DNA from: Campylobacterales bacterium
GTDB lineage: Bacteria; Campylobacterota; Campylobacteria; Campylobacterales; QNZT01
Length of the DNA: 15,577 nt
Direction of reading: 5' to 3'
Assembly: GCA_027055005.1 (NCBI GenBank)
Contig: JALUNR010000022.1
Coordinates: 1 to 15,577, forward strand
The position numbers and the translations under genes are program-made. Positions 6,845 to 13,883 of this stretch are shown here, one piece after another. The notes below the pieces were generated by a model, which made no database searches, had not been told where the DNA came from, and saw nothing but the letters and a program-made list of their open reading frames with translations. Position 1 is the first letter of the stretch; every line of letters begins with the position of its first letter.

Positions 6845-7453
6845 GTGGAACAATACTTAATAGATCTTTTAAGAGAGTATGGTTATATCGTTTTATATTT
6901 TTGGTCTATTTTAGAGGGTGAAACTGGACTTTTTATGGCTGGTCTTTTAGCTCATGATGGTAGTATGAATGTACCTTTTGCTATCTTGGTTGCAGGACTT
7001 GGAGCTTTTACTGGAGATCAATTTTATTTTTACATAGGGCGATTCAACAGGAGATATGTTCAAAAAAAATTCAAGTCTCAGAAAACAAAGTTTGCGTTAG
7101 CTCATCTTTTACTAAAAAAATATGGTTGGCCTTTAATATTTATACAAAGATATATGTTTGGACTTAGGACCATCATACCTATTTCTATAGGCTTAACTAG
7201 ATACCCAGCAAAATATTTTGCAATTATAAACTTAGCTAGTGGTTTTATTTGGGCTAGTATGACGATACTACCTACCTGGTATTTTGGAAAAGAGATACTT
7301 GGTATTATTAAAATAATTAAAAGTCATTGGTATTTTGCTCTTCCTTTGATAGTTGGATTTTTTTATGGATTATATAAATTTATTATGCATATTGAAAATA
7401 ATATTTTGGATAGAGAAAAAAGAGTGGCAAGAAGAAAGAAAGAGGCTAACTAA
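6845..7453 (+). CDS. DedA-family (VTT domain) inner-membrane protein
   Basis: This 202-residue polytopic membrane protein belongs to the DedA/SNARE-associated (VTT) family. Some members recycle undecaprenyl phosphate or other phospholipids across the membrane, and others affect proton motive force. It shows the acidic EGETGLFMAG segment (24-33), GDQFYFYIGR (57-66) and QRYMFGLRTIIP (101-112), which carry the conserved acidic and arginine residues of the family's re-entrant loops. Further hydrophobic helices follow at about 124-145 and 160-185. It ends in a basic, probably cytoplasmic tail (REKRVARRKK). The start is GTG at 6845, nine bases after the trpB stop, with AAGG at 6834-6837. It is the last gene of the operon. 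The lipid substrate cannot be told from sequence. Confidence 0.88.
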   Translation: MEQYLIDLLREYGYIVLYFWSILEGETGLFMAGLLAHDGSMNVPFAILVAGLGAFTGDQFYFYIGRFNRRYVQKKFKSQKTKFALAHLLLKKYGWPLIFIQRYMFGLRTIIPISIGLTRYPAKYFAIINLASGFIWASMTILPTWYFGKEILGIIKIIKSHWYFALPLIVGFFYGLYKFIMHIENNILDREKRVARRKKEAN

Positions 7454-7463
7454 GCCTCTTTTT
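7439..7463. terminator. Intrinsic terminator at the end of the rpiB-dedA operon
   Basis: AAAGAGGCT (7439-7447) and AGCCTCTTT (7453-7461) form a perfect 9-bp stem with loop AACTA, followed by two more Ts, giving a run of five Ts at 7459-7463. The stop codon of the dedA gene (7451-7453) lies in the loop and stem. The stop of the convergent DUF465 gene (7464-7462) touches the other end. The A-run on the plus-side arm makes it likely to work in both directions. Confidence 0.8.
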
Positions 7464-7689
7464 ATAAATTATGTTTCTTTTTATACTCTAAAATAAGAGC
7501 ATAAGCTTCATCTTTTAGTTTAAGTTTTTCTTTTTTTATACTCTCTAGTTCTATATCACTAGTATAATCTTTACCTGATTCTATTGCATTAATTTTATCG
7601 TCTAACTCATTGTGTCTTTCAAAAATTTTTGCAAAGTGTGCATTTTCTTGTTTTAGTTTTGAAATAATATCCCTATATTCGTGTAACAT
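7462..7689 (-). CDS. YdcH/DUF465 family protein, copy A
   Basis: This 75-residue, charged and helical protein belongs to the YdcH/DUF465 family, as shown by EYRDIISKLKQENAHFAKIF (4-23) and HNELDDKIN (25-33). These are the characteristic pattern ENAHFAxxFxxHNELDxxI, followed by a basic second helix ending KKEKLKLKDEAY. Family members are small two-helix proteins with no settled function. It starts at ATG 7689, with GGAG at 7698-7695 upstream. A paralogue lies immediately upstream at 7800-8030. Its own -10-like GATAAAAT is at 7742-7735. Confidence 0.87.
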   Translation of the reverse strand: MLHEYRDIISKLKQENAHFAKIFERHNELDDKINAIESGKDYTSDIELESIKKEKLKLKDEAYALILEYKKKHNL

Positions 7690-7734
7690 TCGTTCTCCTG
7701 TATTTTTAAGTTAAAGGCAACTAAGCCTAATTTG

Positions 7735-7742
7735 ATTTTATC
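7735..7742 (-). promoter_or_regulatory. Promoter -10 candidate for DUF465 copy A
   Basis: GATAAAAT on the minus strand (7742-7735) lies inside a perfect palindrome TTTGAT-TTT-ATCAAA (7731-7745). The same GATAAAAT, followed downstream by TTAAAAATA-x-AGGAG, occurs in front of copy B (8068-8061). The conserved spacing suggests that a promoter was duplicated along with the gene. Confidence 0.45.
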
Positions 7743-7760
7743 AAAATATTTATAAAGTTT

Positions 7761-7792
7761 GGTGAAGAGGACAAGAGAAAGATCTCTTCTCC
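7761..7792 (-). terminator. Possible weak terminator after DUF465 copy B
   Basis: GG-x-GAAGAG (7761-7769) pairs with CTCTTC-x-CC (7784-7792) with one mismatch, leaving a 14-base loop that contains a second small hairpin. It lies 8 bases past the stop codon of copy B on the minus strand. Only a short AAACTTT follows, without a T-run, so it may stabilise the mRNA end rather than terminate. Confidence 0.35.
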
Positions 7793-7799
7793 ATTAAAT

Positions 7800-8030
7800 T
7801 TATGCTACAACTTCTCTTTTGTATTCATTTAGCATAGAATATGCTTCATCTTTTAGTTTGAGCTTTTCTTTTTTCATAGTTTCTAATTCAAAATCACTAG
7901 CATGTTCTCGTCCAGCTTCTATTTCACAAATCTTTTTGTCTAACCGTTGATGTTTATCAAAAACACTTGCAAATCTTGCATTTTCTTGTCTTAAACTTGA
8001 TACCAATTCACTTCCATATTCTTGTAACAA
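7800..8030 (-). CDS. YdcH/DUF465 family protein, copy B
   Basis: This is a 76-residue paralogue of the next gene downstream. It shares the QENAxFAxxFxxH core (20-32) and an identical stretch of twelve residues, KKEKLKLKDEAY (53-64), with many conservative changes elsewhere (for example SDFELETM versus SDIELESI). The start codon is TTG at 8030-8028. It is chosen because AGGAGG at 8041-8036 lies five bases upstream and the resulting N-terminus MLQEY aligns with MLHEY of copy A. Function is unknown, as for the family. A -10-like GATAAAAT lies at 8068-8061. Two adjacent members point to a local tandem duplication. Confidence 0.86.
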   Translation of the reverse strand: MLQEYGSELVSSLRQENARFASVFDKHQRLDKKICEIEAGREHASDFELETMKKEKLKLKDEAYSMLNEYKREVVA

Positions 8031-8060
8031 AAGAGCCTCCTATATTTTTAATAAGAGTTT

Positions 8061-8068
8061 ATTTTATC
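8061..8068 (-). promoter_or_regulatory. Promoter -10 candidate for DUF465 copy B
   Basis: GATAAAAT on the minus strand, about 30 bases before the TTG start, is matched by the element before copy A. The -10 is preceded on the minus strand by the T-rich tail of the argJ terminator hairpin, and no -35 is evident. Confidence 0.45.
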
Positions 8069-8081
8069 AAATTAAAAATAA

Positions 8082-8110
8082 ATACAAAGTTAATTTTAAG
8101 AACTTTGTAT
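8082..8110 (-). terminator. Hairpin after argJ, probable terminator
   Basis: ATACAAAGTT (8082-8091) and AACTTTGTAT (8101-8110) are perfect 10-base reverse complements with a 9-base loop. On the minus strand the stem lies 8 bases beyond the argJ stop and is followed by TTATTTTTAATTT. The stem is A/T-rich (2 G-C pairs), so it would be weak. A regulatory palindrome for the DUF465 promoter just downstream is an alternative. Confidence 0.5.
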
Positions 8111-8118
8111 AAATTTGT

Positions 8119-9300
8119 TCAAGTTCTATATTCAGCATTTATTTTTACATACTCATAGCTTAAGTCACAACCATATGAAGTATAACTTCCCTCTCCTATG
8201 TTTAGATTACAAGTTATTTTAAAACTATCTTTTTTCATAATTTGATAAGCTTTTTCTTCTGTTTGACAATCAAGTTCTCTTCTATCTTTACCATATATAA
8301 GTAAATCATCATAATAAATTTCAAGACTATTTTCGTCACACTCAATCCCACTAGCACCTATGGTTGAAGCTATCCTTCCCCAGTTAGGATCTTCTCCAAA
8401 AAGTGCTGTTTTGACTAAAAGTGAATTTGAAAGAGCTTTACTAGCCTTCTTAGCCTCTTCATCACTTTTTGCACTATTAATTTCAAAAGCTACTACTTTG
8501 TTTGAGCCTTCACCATCTCTTAGAATCATTTGAGATAGTTCAAAGAGTATAAAGTTAATAGCTTCCTTAAAGGCATCTTTTTGATAAGGATTTTTTGCTG
8601 AGGATAGGAGCATAACTGTATCATTCGTTGAAGTATCTCCATCTACACTTATTTTGTTAAAACTCTCATCAACTGCTTCCTTTAAAAGTTCATCCATATC
8701 CTCTTTTGGTATATCACTATCTGTTAATACAAAGCAAAGCATAGTCGCCATAGCTGGATTTATCATCCCAGCACCTTTAGCGATAGCTGCTATGTTAAAC
8801 TTTTTTCCATCATTTAAAGTTACTTCTAAGGCAACCTCTTTTTTAAAACTATCAGTTGTCATGATAGCTTTTGCAACTGCATCGCTGTCTCTTTTACTAA
8901 AATCAAACTCTTTAAGAATTTTTTTAAACTTTTCTTTATCTAATCTATAACCTATAACTCCAGTAGAACTCATCAAAGGATTTTGAAGTTTACAATCTAC
9001 AAAAGATAAAATTTCATCTATATCTTCAACTCCCTTTTCACCTGTCATGGCATTTGCATTTTTAGAGTTTAAAAGTATAAAATTTGTTTCAAAGTTATCT
9101 TTATATCTTTTAAAGTGTTTTATAGGTGCAGCAGCAAATATATTTGTTGTAAAAACTGCACTTACTCTACAAGTAGTATCACTATATATAAACCCCACAT
9201 CAGGAACATCTTTCTTAAATCCAGCATTTAAACCATCAAAGAAAAAGCCTTCTACATTTTCAAGTCCATTTTTTTTTGATATTATTGTAAAATTTTTCAT
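8119..9300 (-). CDS. argJ: Bifunctional glutamate N-acetyltransferase / ornithine acetyltransferase
   Basis: ArgJ moves the acetyl group from N-acetylornithine to glutamate, closing the acetyl cycle of arginine synthesis; some members also use acetyl-CoA. The 393-residue precursor has the oxyanion-hole motif STGVIG (112-117) and the self-cleavage site KGAGMINPAMATM (175-187). There the chain splits before T186, which becomes the N-terminal nucleophile of the beta subunit. It ends in the family's C-terminal INAEYRT. The length is normal. Whether it is mono- or bifunctional cannot be read off. The ATG at 9300 overlaps the stop of the potassium-channel gene as ATGA, so translation is coupled although the functions are unrelated. 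Confidence 0.95.
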   Translation of the reverse strand: MKNFTIISKKNGLENVEGFFFDGLNAGFKKDVPDVGFIYSDTTCRVSAVFTTNIFAAAPIKHFKRYKDNFETNFILLNSKNANAMTGEKGVEDIDEILSFVDCKLQNPLMSSTGVIGYRLDKEKFKKILKEFDFSKRDSDAVAKAIMTTDSFKKEVALEVTLNDGKKFNIAAIAKGAGMINPAMATMLCFVLTDSDIPKEDMDELLKEAVDESFNKISVDGDTSTNDTVMLLSSAKNPYQKDAFKEAINFILFELSQMILRDGEGSNKVVAFEINSAKSDEEAKKASKALSNSLLVKTALFGEDPNWGRIASTIGASGIECDENSLEIYYDDLLIYGKDRRELDCQTEEKAYQIMKKDSFKITCNLNIGEGSYTSYGCDLSYEYVKINAEYRT

Positions 9301-10427
9301 ATTACTATTGCTCCTTTCGGTTTTTCTTTTTTTCTTATCACTTTTCTTGCAAGTCTTATATTTTTACTACTTCCTATAAGTAAAAGTCTGCATCCTTTTG
9401 GTATGATATAATTCCCATCAGGCATAGGAACTACATTTGCATCGTCTTCTTTTATACCTATAATATAAACTTTTACATATTTTTGTATATCTATTTCTTT
9501 TATCTTTTTAAAAAGCATCCATGAAAAAGAAGGGACAGTAACATCCTCAATATCAAGTGGAGTATCTTTTTTGTATAAAAACTGCTCTAAAATATTTTCC
9601 ATTTCTGGTCTTTGACTTATAGCACTCATCCTTTGAGCCATCAGTTTTGTAGGACTTACAACACTATCGGCTCCTAGTTTTTTTAACTTTTCTATATCAT
9701 TTTTATTTGAAGCATTTGTAAGTATAAAGTATGCTCTTCTTCTTTTTATCTCTTTTTCATAAAGTCTAACTGATGCTATAACAGCTATATTATCAGCTAT
9801 GTTGTTTGAGAGAGTAATAACACCTTTTGCAGAAGAGAGGTGGGATTTTAGTATAGCTAAGGTTGTATGTGGCTCTTCGTTTATAAAATATGGATAGTTA
9901 TACTTTTTTGCTTCCTCTTCTAAGTTTGGATTTGCATCCACTACTACAAATGGAATTTGATTTTCTCTAAACTCTCTAGTTAATTGGATTGTAAACTCGT
10001 TGTGATTACAAATAACATAGTGATTTTTCAACCTTGCAACATTATACAACATACTTCTCTCCTTTAGTACTTTTACCAAATCTCCTCTATTTAAAACTTC
10101 AACCAAAATACCAACTGCAAATGAAAAAACCCCAAATCCAAGTATAATAAGAGTTATAGTAAAAATTCGTCCTGCATCTGAAATAGGTTTTATCTCACCA
10201 TATCCAACTGTTGTAAAAGTTATACCTGTTTGATAAATAGCATCCATCAAAGGAAAATCATCAATGATTATATAACCTAGTGTTCCAAACATCATCATTA
10301 GCACTGTTAAAATAAGGGGAAGTTTAAAAGGAGCTAACTGAATATAAAGTTCAGTATTTAAATCAACATGTGGCTTAACTGACTCTCGCCAGTTAAGTGC
10401 TTTTTTTATTTTTTTTAAAAATGTCAT
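9297..10427 (-). CDS. Potassium channel with two membrane helices and a cytoplasmic RCK/TrkA-type domain
   Basis: This 376-residue protein has a transmembrane helix (about 35-55), a pore helix and the selectivity filter TTVGYGE (72-78), and a second helix (about 88-112). A cytoplasmic RCK N domain (from about 135) and a C-terminal TrkA-C-like part (about 290-365) follow. This is the MthK-like 2TM/RCK architecture, predicted to be a tetrameric K+ channel in the inner membrane. The nucleotide-binding glycine motif of RCK-N is degenerate: VICNHNEFT (138-146) replaces the usual GxGxxG, so gating by NAD(H) is doubtful. The start codon lies in a long hairpin shared with the rpmB stop and has no obvious Shine-Dalgarno. 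A second short hairpin lies inside the first codons. It overlaps argJ by four bases. Confidence 0.88.
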   Translation of the reverse strand: MTFLKKIKKALNWRESVKPHVDLNTELYIQLAPFKLPLILTVLMMMFGTLGYIIIDDFPLMDAIYQTGITFTTVGYGEIKPISDAGRIFTITLIILGFGVFSFAVGILVEVLNRGDLVKVLKERSMLYNVARLKNHYVICNHNEFTIQLTREFRENQIPFVVVDANPNLEEEAKKYNYPYFINEEPHTTLAILKSHLSSAKGVITLSNNIADNIAVIASVRLYEKEIKRRRAYFILTNASNKNDIEKLKKLGADSVVSPTKLMAQRMSAISQRPEMENILEQFLYKKDTPLDIEDVTVPSFSWMLFKKIKEIDIQKYVKVYIIGIKEDDANVVPMPDGNYIIPKGCRLLLIGSSKNIRLARKVIRKKEKPKGAIVI

Positions 10428-10457
10428 AATCTACCCAAAAAGGTTTGGGAGATTATG
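10425..10457 (-). promoter_or_regulatory. Long hairpin joining the rpmB stop and the channel start
   Basis: CATAATCT (10425-10432) pairs with AGATTATG (10450-10457), and CCCAAA (10434-10439) pairs with TTTGGG (10444-10449). This gives 14 base pairs, one bulge (10433) and a 4-base loop. On the minus strand the first arm holds the rpmB stop (10455-10453) and the second arm ends in the ATG of the channel gene (10427-10425). It may terminate or attenuate rpmB transcripts, or hide the channel start. The stem is seen; the role is inferred. Confidence 0.6.
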
Positions 10458-10641
10458 AGTTTTTTCTCATAGTTCTAAGCTCTTTAGCACTGATTTTGAT
10501 TTTTTTAGTTGTACCATCTTCTAGAGTGATTCTAACTGTTCTTAGATTTGGTAAAAATCTTCTTTTTGTTTTGTTGTGTGCATGGCTTACATTATTACCA
10601 ACCATTGGTCCTTTTCCACTTACTGAACATCTTCTTGCCAT
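10453..10641 (-). CDS. rpmB: 50S ribosomal protein L28
   Basis: This is a 62-residue ribosomal protein of the large subunit, matching L28 end to end. It has the N-terminal MARRCSVSGKGPMVGNNVSH, then AHNKTKRRFLPNLRTVRI (21-38), where the family has its conserved NKTKRRFLPNLQ-type stretch, and the short C-terminal KISAKELRTMRK tail. Only one of the zinc-type cysteines (C5) is present, so it is a Cys-minus form. It is preceded by its own promoter and GAGGAT ribosome binding site (10653-10648). The channel gene starts 25 bases downstream across a hairpin. Confidence 0.97.
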   Translation of the reverse strand: MARRCSVSGKGPMVGNNVSHAHNKTKRRFLPNLRTVRITLEDGTTKKIKISAKELRTMRKNS

Positions 10642-10647
10642 AGTATT

Positions 10648-10676
10648 ATCCTCTGTTTAAAATTTGCGCGATTATA
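10648..10676 (-). promoter_or_regulatory. Promoter -10 and ribosome binding site for rpmB
   Basis: A consensus TATAAT lies on the minus strand at 10676-10671 within TATATATAAT, about 30 bases before the ATG. It is followed by GAGGAT at 10653-10648. Further upstream an imperfect hairpin (AGTCTAA with TTAGACT, allowing one bulged T) overlaps the pilT stop region and could end the upstream operon weakly. Confidence 0.6.
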
Positions 10677-10699
10677 TATAATTTAGTCTTAAATACAGA

Positions 10700-11875
10700 T
10701 TAGACTTTTAATTCTATCGTTGAATTTTCTAAAACTTCTGAGGCATTTTGGGATTGGTTATAATTTCTTAACTTCATAGATAAGTCTGCTGAATTAGAAG
10801 CATTTTGCAAAGCTTCTTCTTCACTTATCATGCCCTTTTGATATAGAGATAAAAGGGCTTGGTCAAAAGATTGGGAACCATATACATCACATCCCTCTTC
10901 TATCGCATCTGAGATTTCACTATCTCTACCATCAGCTATTAGAGATTCTACTCTAGCATTTCTAACAAGTATTTCTATTGCAGCAGTTCTTTTGTTATCA
11001 ACTGTTTTTACAAGTCTTTGAGACATAACTCCTTGTAAAGTAGCAGCAAGAGACATTCTTATCTTGTTTTGCTCCTCACCTGGGAACATTCCTATGATTC
11101 TGTTTATCGTATCTTTTGCATCTATCGTGTGAAGAGTTGAAAAGACTAAATGCCCAGTTTCAGCGGCATGCATTGCTATCTCAATAGTTTCCATATCTCT
11201 CATCTCTCCTATGAGTATAACATCTGGGTCTTCCCTTAATGCTGCTCTTAAAGACGATGCAAAATCAAGAGCATCTTGTCCAATAGCCCTTTGATTTATA
11301 AGTGAGTTTATATCTTTGTAAACAAATTCTATTGGGTCTTCAATAGTTATAATATGTTTTCTTTGTTGTTTGTTTATGTGATTTATGATAGAGGCTAAAG
11401 TAGTTGACTTACCACTTCCAGTAGGTCCTGTTACTAAAACTAAACCTCTTTTTAAGTTACAAAACTTCTTTACAGTTTGAGGAAGTTTTAAATCATGCAT
11501 AGTAGGGATACTCACAGGAATTGCTCTAAAAACAGCACTTACTCCATCCATTTGAAAAAAGATATTTCCTCTAAATCTATAATCTTCATTTAATTTAAAG
11601 TTAAAATCAACACTTTTTTTTGATATTAATTCGGAGTATCTTCCTTTTAATAACTCTTTTGCAAGTTGAATCCCATCTTTATGACTTAGTATCTCATGAC
11701 TTAAGGTTATCATCTCTCCATTTATTCGTCCTCGAAATTGTGAGTTTGTTTTTATATGAAGATCACTTCCTCCATGCTCCAAAAGTCCTTTAAGATAAAA
11801 CTTTAACTTTTTTATCATTTCAAAACTAAGTTCTCTTGGATCAAACTTTTCTTCTTCTACTAAGTCATCTATCAT
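10700..11875 (-). CDS. PilT/PilU-family type IV pilus retraction ATPase
   Basis: This 391-residue cytoplasmic hexameric ATPase belongs to the GspE/PilT secretion superfamily. It has the N-terminal PAS-like domain (GGSDLHIKTNSQFRGRINGE, 35-54), Walker A GPTGSGKST (150-158), Asp box IEDPIEF (178-184), Walker B with ALREDPDVILIGEMRD (212-227) and the His box AAETGHLVFSTLHT (237-250). The C-terminal SFDQALLSLYQKGMISEEEA followed by QNASNSADLSMKL is closer in pattern to PilU than PilT. It would power pilus retraction or DNA uptake, but no pilus gene is in the window. It is the last gene of the mtnN-lpxB-tal run, 8 bases after tal, with GAGGG upstream of the ATG. Confidence 0.9.
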   Translation of the reverse strand: MIDDLVEEEKFDPRELSFEMIKKLKFYLKGLLEHGGSDLHIKTNSQFRGRINGEMITLSHEILSHKDGIQLAKELLKGRYSELISKKSVDFNFKLNEDYRFRGNIFFQMDGVSAVFRAIPVSIPTMHDLKLPQTVKKFCNLKRGLVLVTGPTGSGKSTTLASIINHINKQQRKHIITIEDPIEFVYKDINSLINQRAIGQDALDFASSLRAALREDPDVILIGEMRDMETIEIAMHAAETGHLVFSTLHTIDAKDTINRIIGMFPGEEQNKIRMSLAATLQGVMSQRLVKTVDNKRTAAIEILVRNARVESLIADGRDSEISDAIEEGCDVYGSQSFDQALLSLYQKGMISEEEALQNASNSADLSMKLRNYNQSQNASEVLENSTIELKV

Positions 11876-11883
11876 TTTTCCCT

Positions 11884-12864
11884 CTATACTATTTCATCTA
11901 AAATTTTATTATAAGCTTCAACAAAAGCTTTTAATCCATCATTTAAAAGATTGTTATAAACTTCATCTATATCGACACTTTCATTTTTTAGTTGAGTAAA
12001 AAACTCTTCTATTTTATTTTGTGTAATTGGAGTTTTTGAGGAAGTATTATTTGTTGCTTGATAAGCTTTTATAGTATCTAATGGGGCTGTATTTATAGAG
12101 TTTGGATATACAAGTTCTGTAATATAGTAATCTTTTGGGTATTCATCTCCTTTTACACCAGTACTAGCAAAAAGGGTTCTAACCTCTGGTAAAGCTCTTT
12201 GTTCTACTAGATTATAAATCTTTGTTGCATTTAAAATACCTGTTTTCCCTTTAAGATTTTCAGGAAGAGATGGATCAAGAAGTCTATCAAAACGACTAAC
12301 AAAAACACTTATCACTGCCTTTGGCTTATCACCTTCTACTTTCGCTAACCCTTTTTCAAAGGCATCAAGACAAGACTTAGCTTGAGAAGGAGAAAATACA
12401 AGAGTAGCATTTATATTTATCCCTTCACTTATCAAAACTTCCATAGCTTCATAACCTGCATCAGTTGCTGGAATTTTTATCATGACATTTTGAAATCCTA
12501 TCTTTTTAAAAAGTTCCCTTCCCTCTTTTATAGTTGATTTTACATCAGAGTAGATATTTGGATCAACTTCTATAGATATAAAACCATCATCATTTTTTTC
12601 ATATAGTGGTTTTAATACTTTTGCTGCTATTTGTATATCTTCTATCGCTAAAATTTCATATATCTCTTTTGAACTTTTACCTTCTAACTTCTCTTTACTT
12701 TGCTGATAAGCGGATGAAGTTAAAAAAGCATTTTTAAAAATAGCTGGATTTGAAGTTGCCCCATTTATCTTTCCATCTTGCAAAAGAGCTGGAAAGTTAT
12801 TTTTTAAAAAATCTCTCTCTACAAAATCACACCAAATCGCAAATCTCTCATCTTTTAAATACAT
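11884..12864 (-). CDS. tal: Transaldolase
   Basis: Transaldolase moves a dihydroxyacetone unit between sedoheptulose 7-phosphate and glyceraldehyde 3-phosphate in the non-oxidative pentose phosphate pathway. The 326 residues include NGATSNPAIFKNA (34-46), SIEVDPNIY (97-105) and the Schiff-base lysine K130 in NVMIKIPATDAGYEAM. NATLVFSPSQA and ISVFVSRFDRLLD follow. It is of the long class used by Campylobacterota. It overlaps the lpxB stop by ten bases and has AAGGA upstream of the ATG. Together with rpiB it suggests a working non-oxidative branch. Confidence 0.94.
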   Translation of the reverse strand: MYLKDERFAIWCDFVERDFLKNNFPALLQDGKINGATSNPAIFKNAFLTSSAYQQSKEKLEGKSSKEIYEILAIEDIQIAAKVLKPLYEKNDDGFISIEVDPNIYSDVKSTIKEGRELFKKIGFQNVMIKIPATDAGYEAMEVLISEGININATLVFSPSQAKSCLDAFEKGLAKVEGDKPKAVISVFVSRFDRLLDPSLPENLKGKTGILNATKIYNLVEQRALPEVRTLFASTGVKGDEYPKDYYITELVYPNSINTAPLDTIKAYQATNNTSSKTPITQNKIEEFFTQLKNESVDIDEVYNNLLNDGLKAFVEAYNKILDEIV

Positions 12865-13883
12865 TTTAATTCCTTTATTATATTTTGCTTACTTCCATAT
12901 TTTAGTATATCTTTTATTTCATCTGAACTTTTTAAAAATTTCTCTTTATCAAAGGTTCTAAATTCATTTAAGAGATTTTCACAAGTAGCTTCTTGTTGTA
13001 AAAACTCTTTATGTAAAGCAGGTTTATTTTCAAAATCAAGCAAAATATTTGCAAGTCCTACATATGGAAGTTTTACTAACTTTCTTCCTATAAAAAAATC
13101 TATTTCTCTAGCTTTGTAAGCTAAAACAAAAGGTGTTCCTATGATTGCACTCTCTAAAGTTGCCGTTCCTGAACAAATAAAAGCAAAATCACTGTTTGCT
13201 AAACTTTTATGAGTATCAAAACTTACTTCAAACCCGCTTATATCTCCATATAAATCTTTTATCTTTTTCTCATCAAAAAATTTAGGAATTATAAGAATTT
13301 TTTTTGCATCGACCTCTCTTGCTACTTCTTTAAATACAGGGAAAAGTCTTTTTATCTCCCCACTTCTACTTCCAGGTAAAAAGGCTACTTGATTTTTGGT
13401 TGTGCCATCGTTAAAGACTTTTATCTCATCTAAAAGAGGATTTCCTACATAGAGTTGATTTTTGAAAAAATCCCTTTCAAAAGGAAATATACTACAAGCC
13501 TTGTCGCAATACTTTTCCACAAGTTTTGCACGAGATTTTTTCCAAGCCCATACTTTTGGAAGTATATAATAGATAATCTTTTTTTCTGGATAGTTTAGCT
13601 TTAGACTTTTAGCTAATGGTAGGTTAAAAGCTGGAGAATCTATCAGAAGTATTACATCAGTCTCTTTTGCTAAAAATATCATATCATTTAAAGCTTCTTT
13701 AGCAAGTGTTATTTTACTTAAAACATCAAAAATACCCATTACTGCAAAATCACTTGATGGATATATAGGAGAACCAAACTTTTTATCATATATACCTAAA
13801 ATTTCTACATTTCCTAAACCTTCTAAAATAGGTTCTAAGTGTAAATTTGCTGATGGTTCTAGTGCTGAAACTAAGATCTTCAT
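12855..13883 (-). CDS. lpxB: Lipid-A-disaccharide synthase
   Basis: LpxB joins UDP-2,3-diacylglucosamine and lipid X to the lipid A disaccharide at the inner face of the inner membrane, so the cell is Gram-negative. The 342 residues form a GT-B-like glycosyltransferase of family GT19. Visible are the N-terminal SALEPSANLHLEPI (6-19), YYILPKVWAWKKSRA, the FPFERDFF stretch, and the nucleotide-sugar region VAFLPGSRSGEIKRL and CSGTATLESA. The usual GExSGD start is replaced by ALEPSAN, as in Campylobacter and Helicobacter homologues. It is somewhat shorter than the 380-residue E. coli enzyme. The ATG overlaps the upstream lipoprotein stop as ATGA, and its 3' end overlaps tal. Confidence 0.95.
   Translation of the reverse strand: MKILVSALEPSANLHLEPILEGLGNVEILGIYDKKFGSPIYPSSDFAVMGIFDVLSKITLAKEALNDMIFLAKETDVILLIDSPAFNLPLAKSLKLNYPEKKIIYYILPKVWAWKKSRAKLVEKYCDKACSIFPFERDFFKNQLYVGNPLLDEIKVFNDGTTKNQVAFLPGSRSGEIKRLFPVFKEVAREVDAKKILIIPKFFDEKKIKDLYGDISGFEVSFDTHKSLANSDFAFICSGTATLESAIIGTPFVLAYKAREIDFFIGRKLVKLPYVGLANILLDFENKPALHKEFLQQEATCENLLNEFRTFDKEKFLKSSDEIKDILKYGSKQNIIKELKCI

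Noticed and set aside
7444..7729. Repeated AACTAAGCCT at 7448-7457 and 7720-7729
   Set aside because: The match is only ten bases and sits at different distances from the two DUF465 genes. It could reflect the duplication but does not hold up as a repeat unit.
8654..9379. Two plus-strand open frames (98 and 110 residues) antisense to argJ and the channel gene
   Set aside because: They are Ser/Phe/Leu-rich translations of the opposite strand of A/T-rich genes and have no domain.
10445..10660. 71-residue hydrophobic open frame on the plus strand over rpmB
   Set aside because: It is the opposite strand of the ribosomal protein L28 gene, and its membrane-like look comes from the Lys/Arg-rich codons read in reverse.
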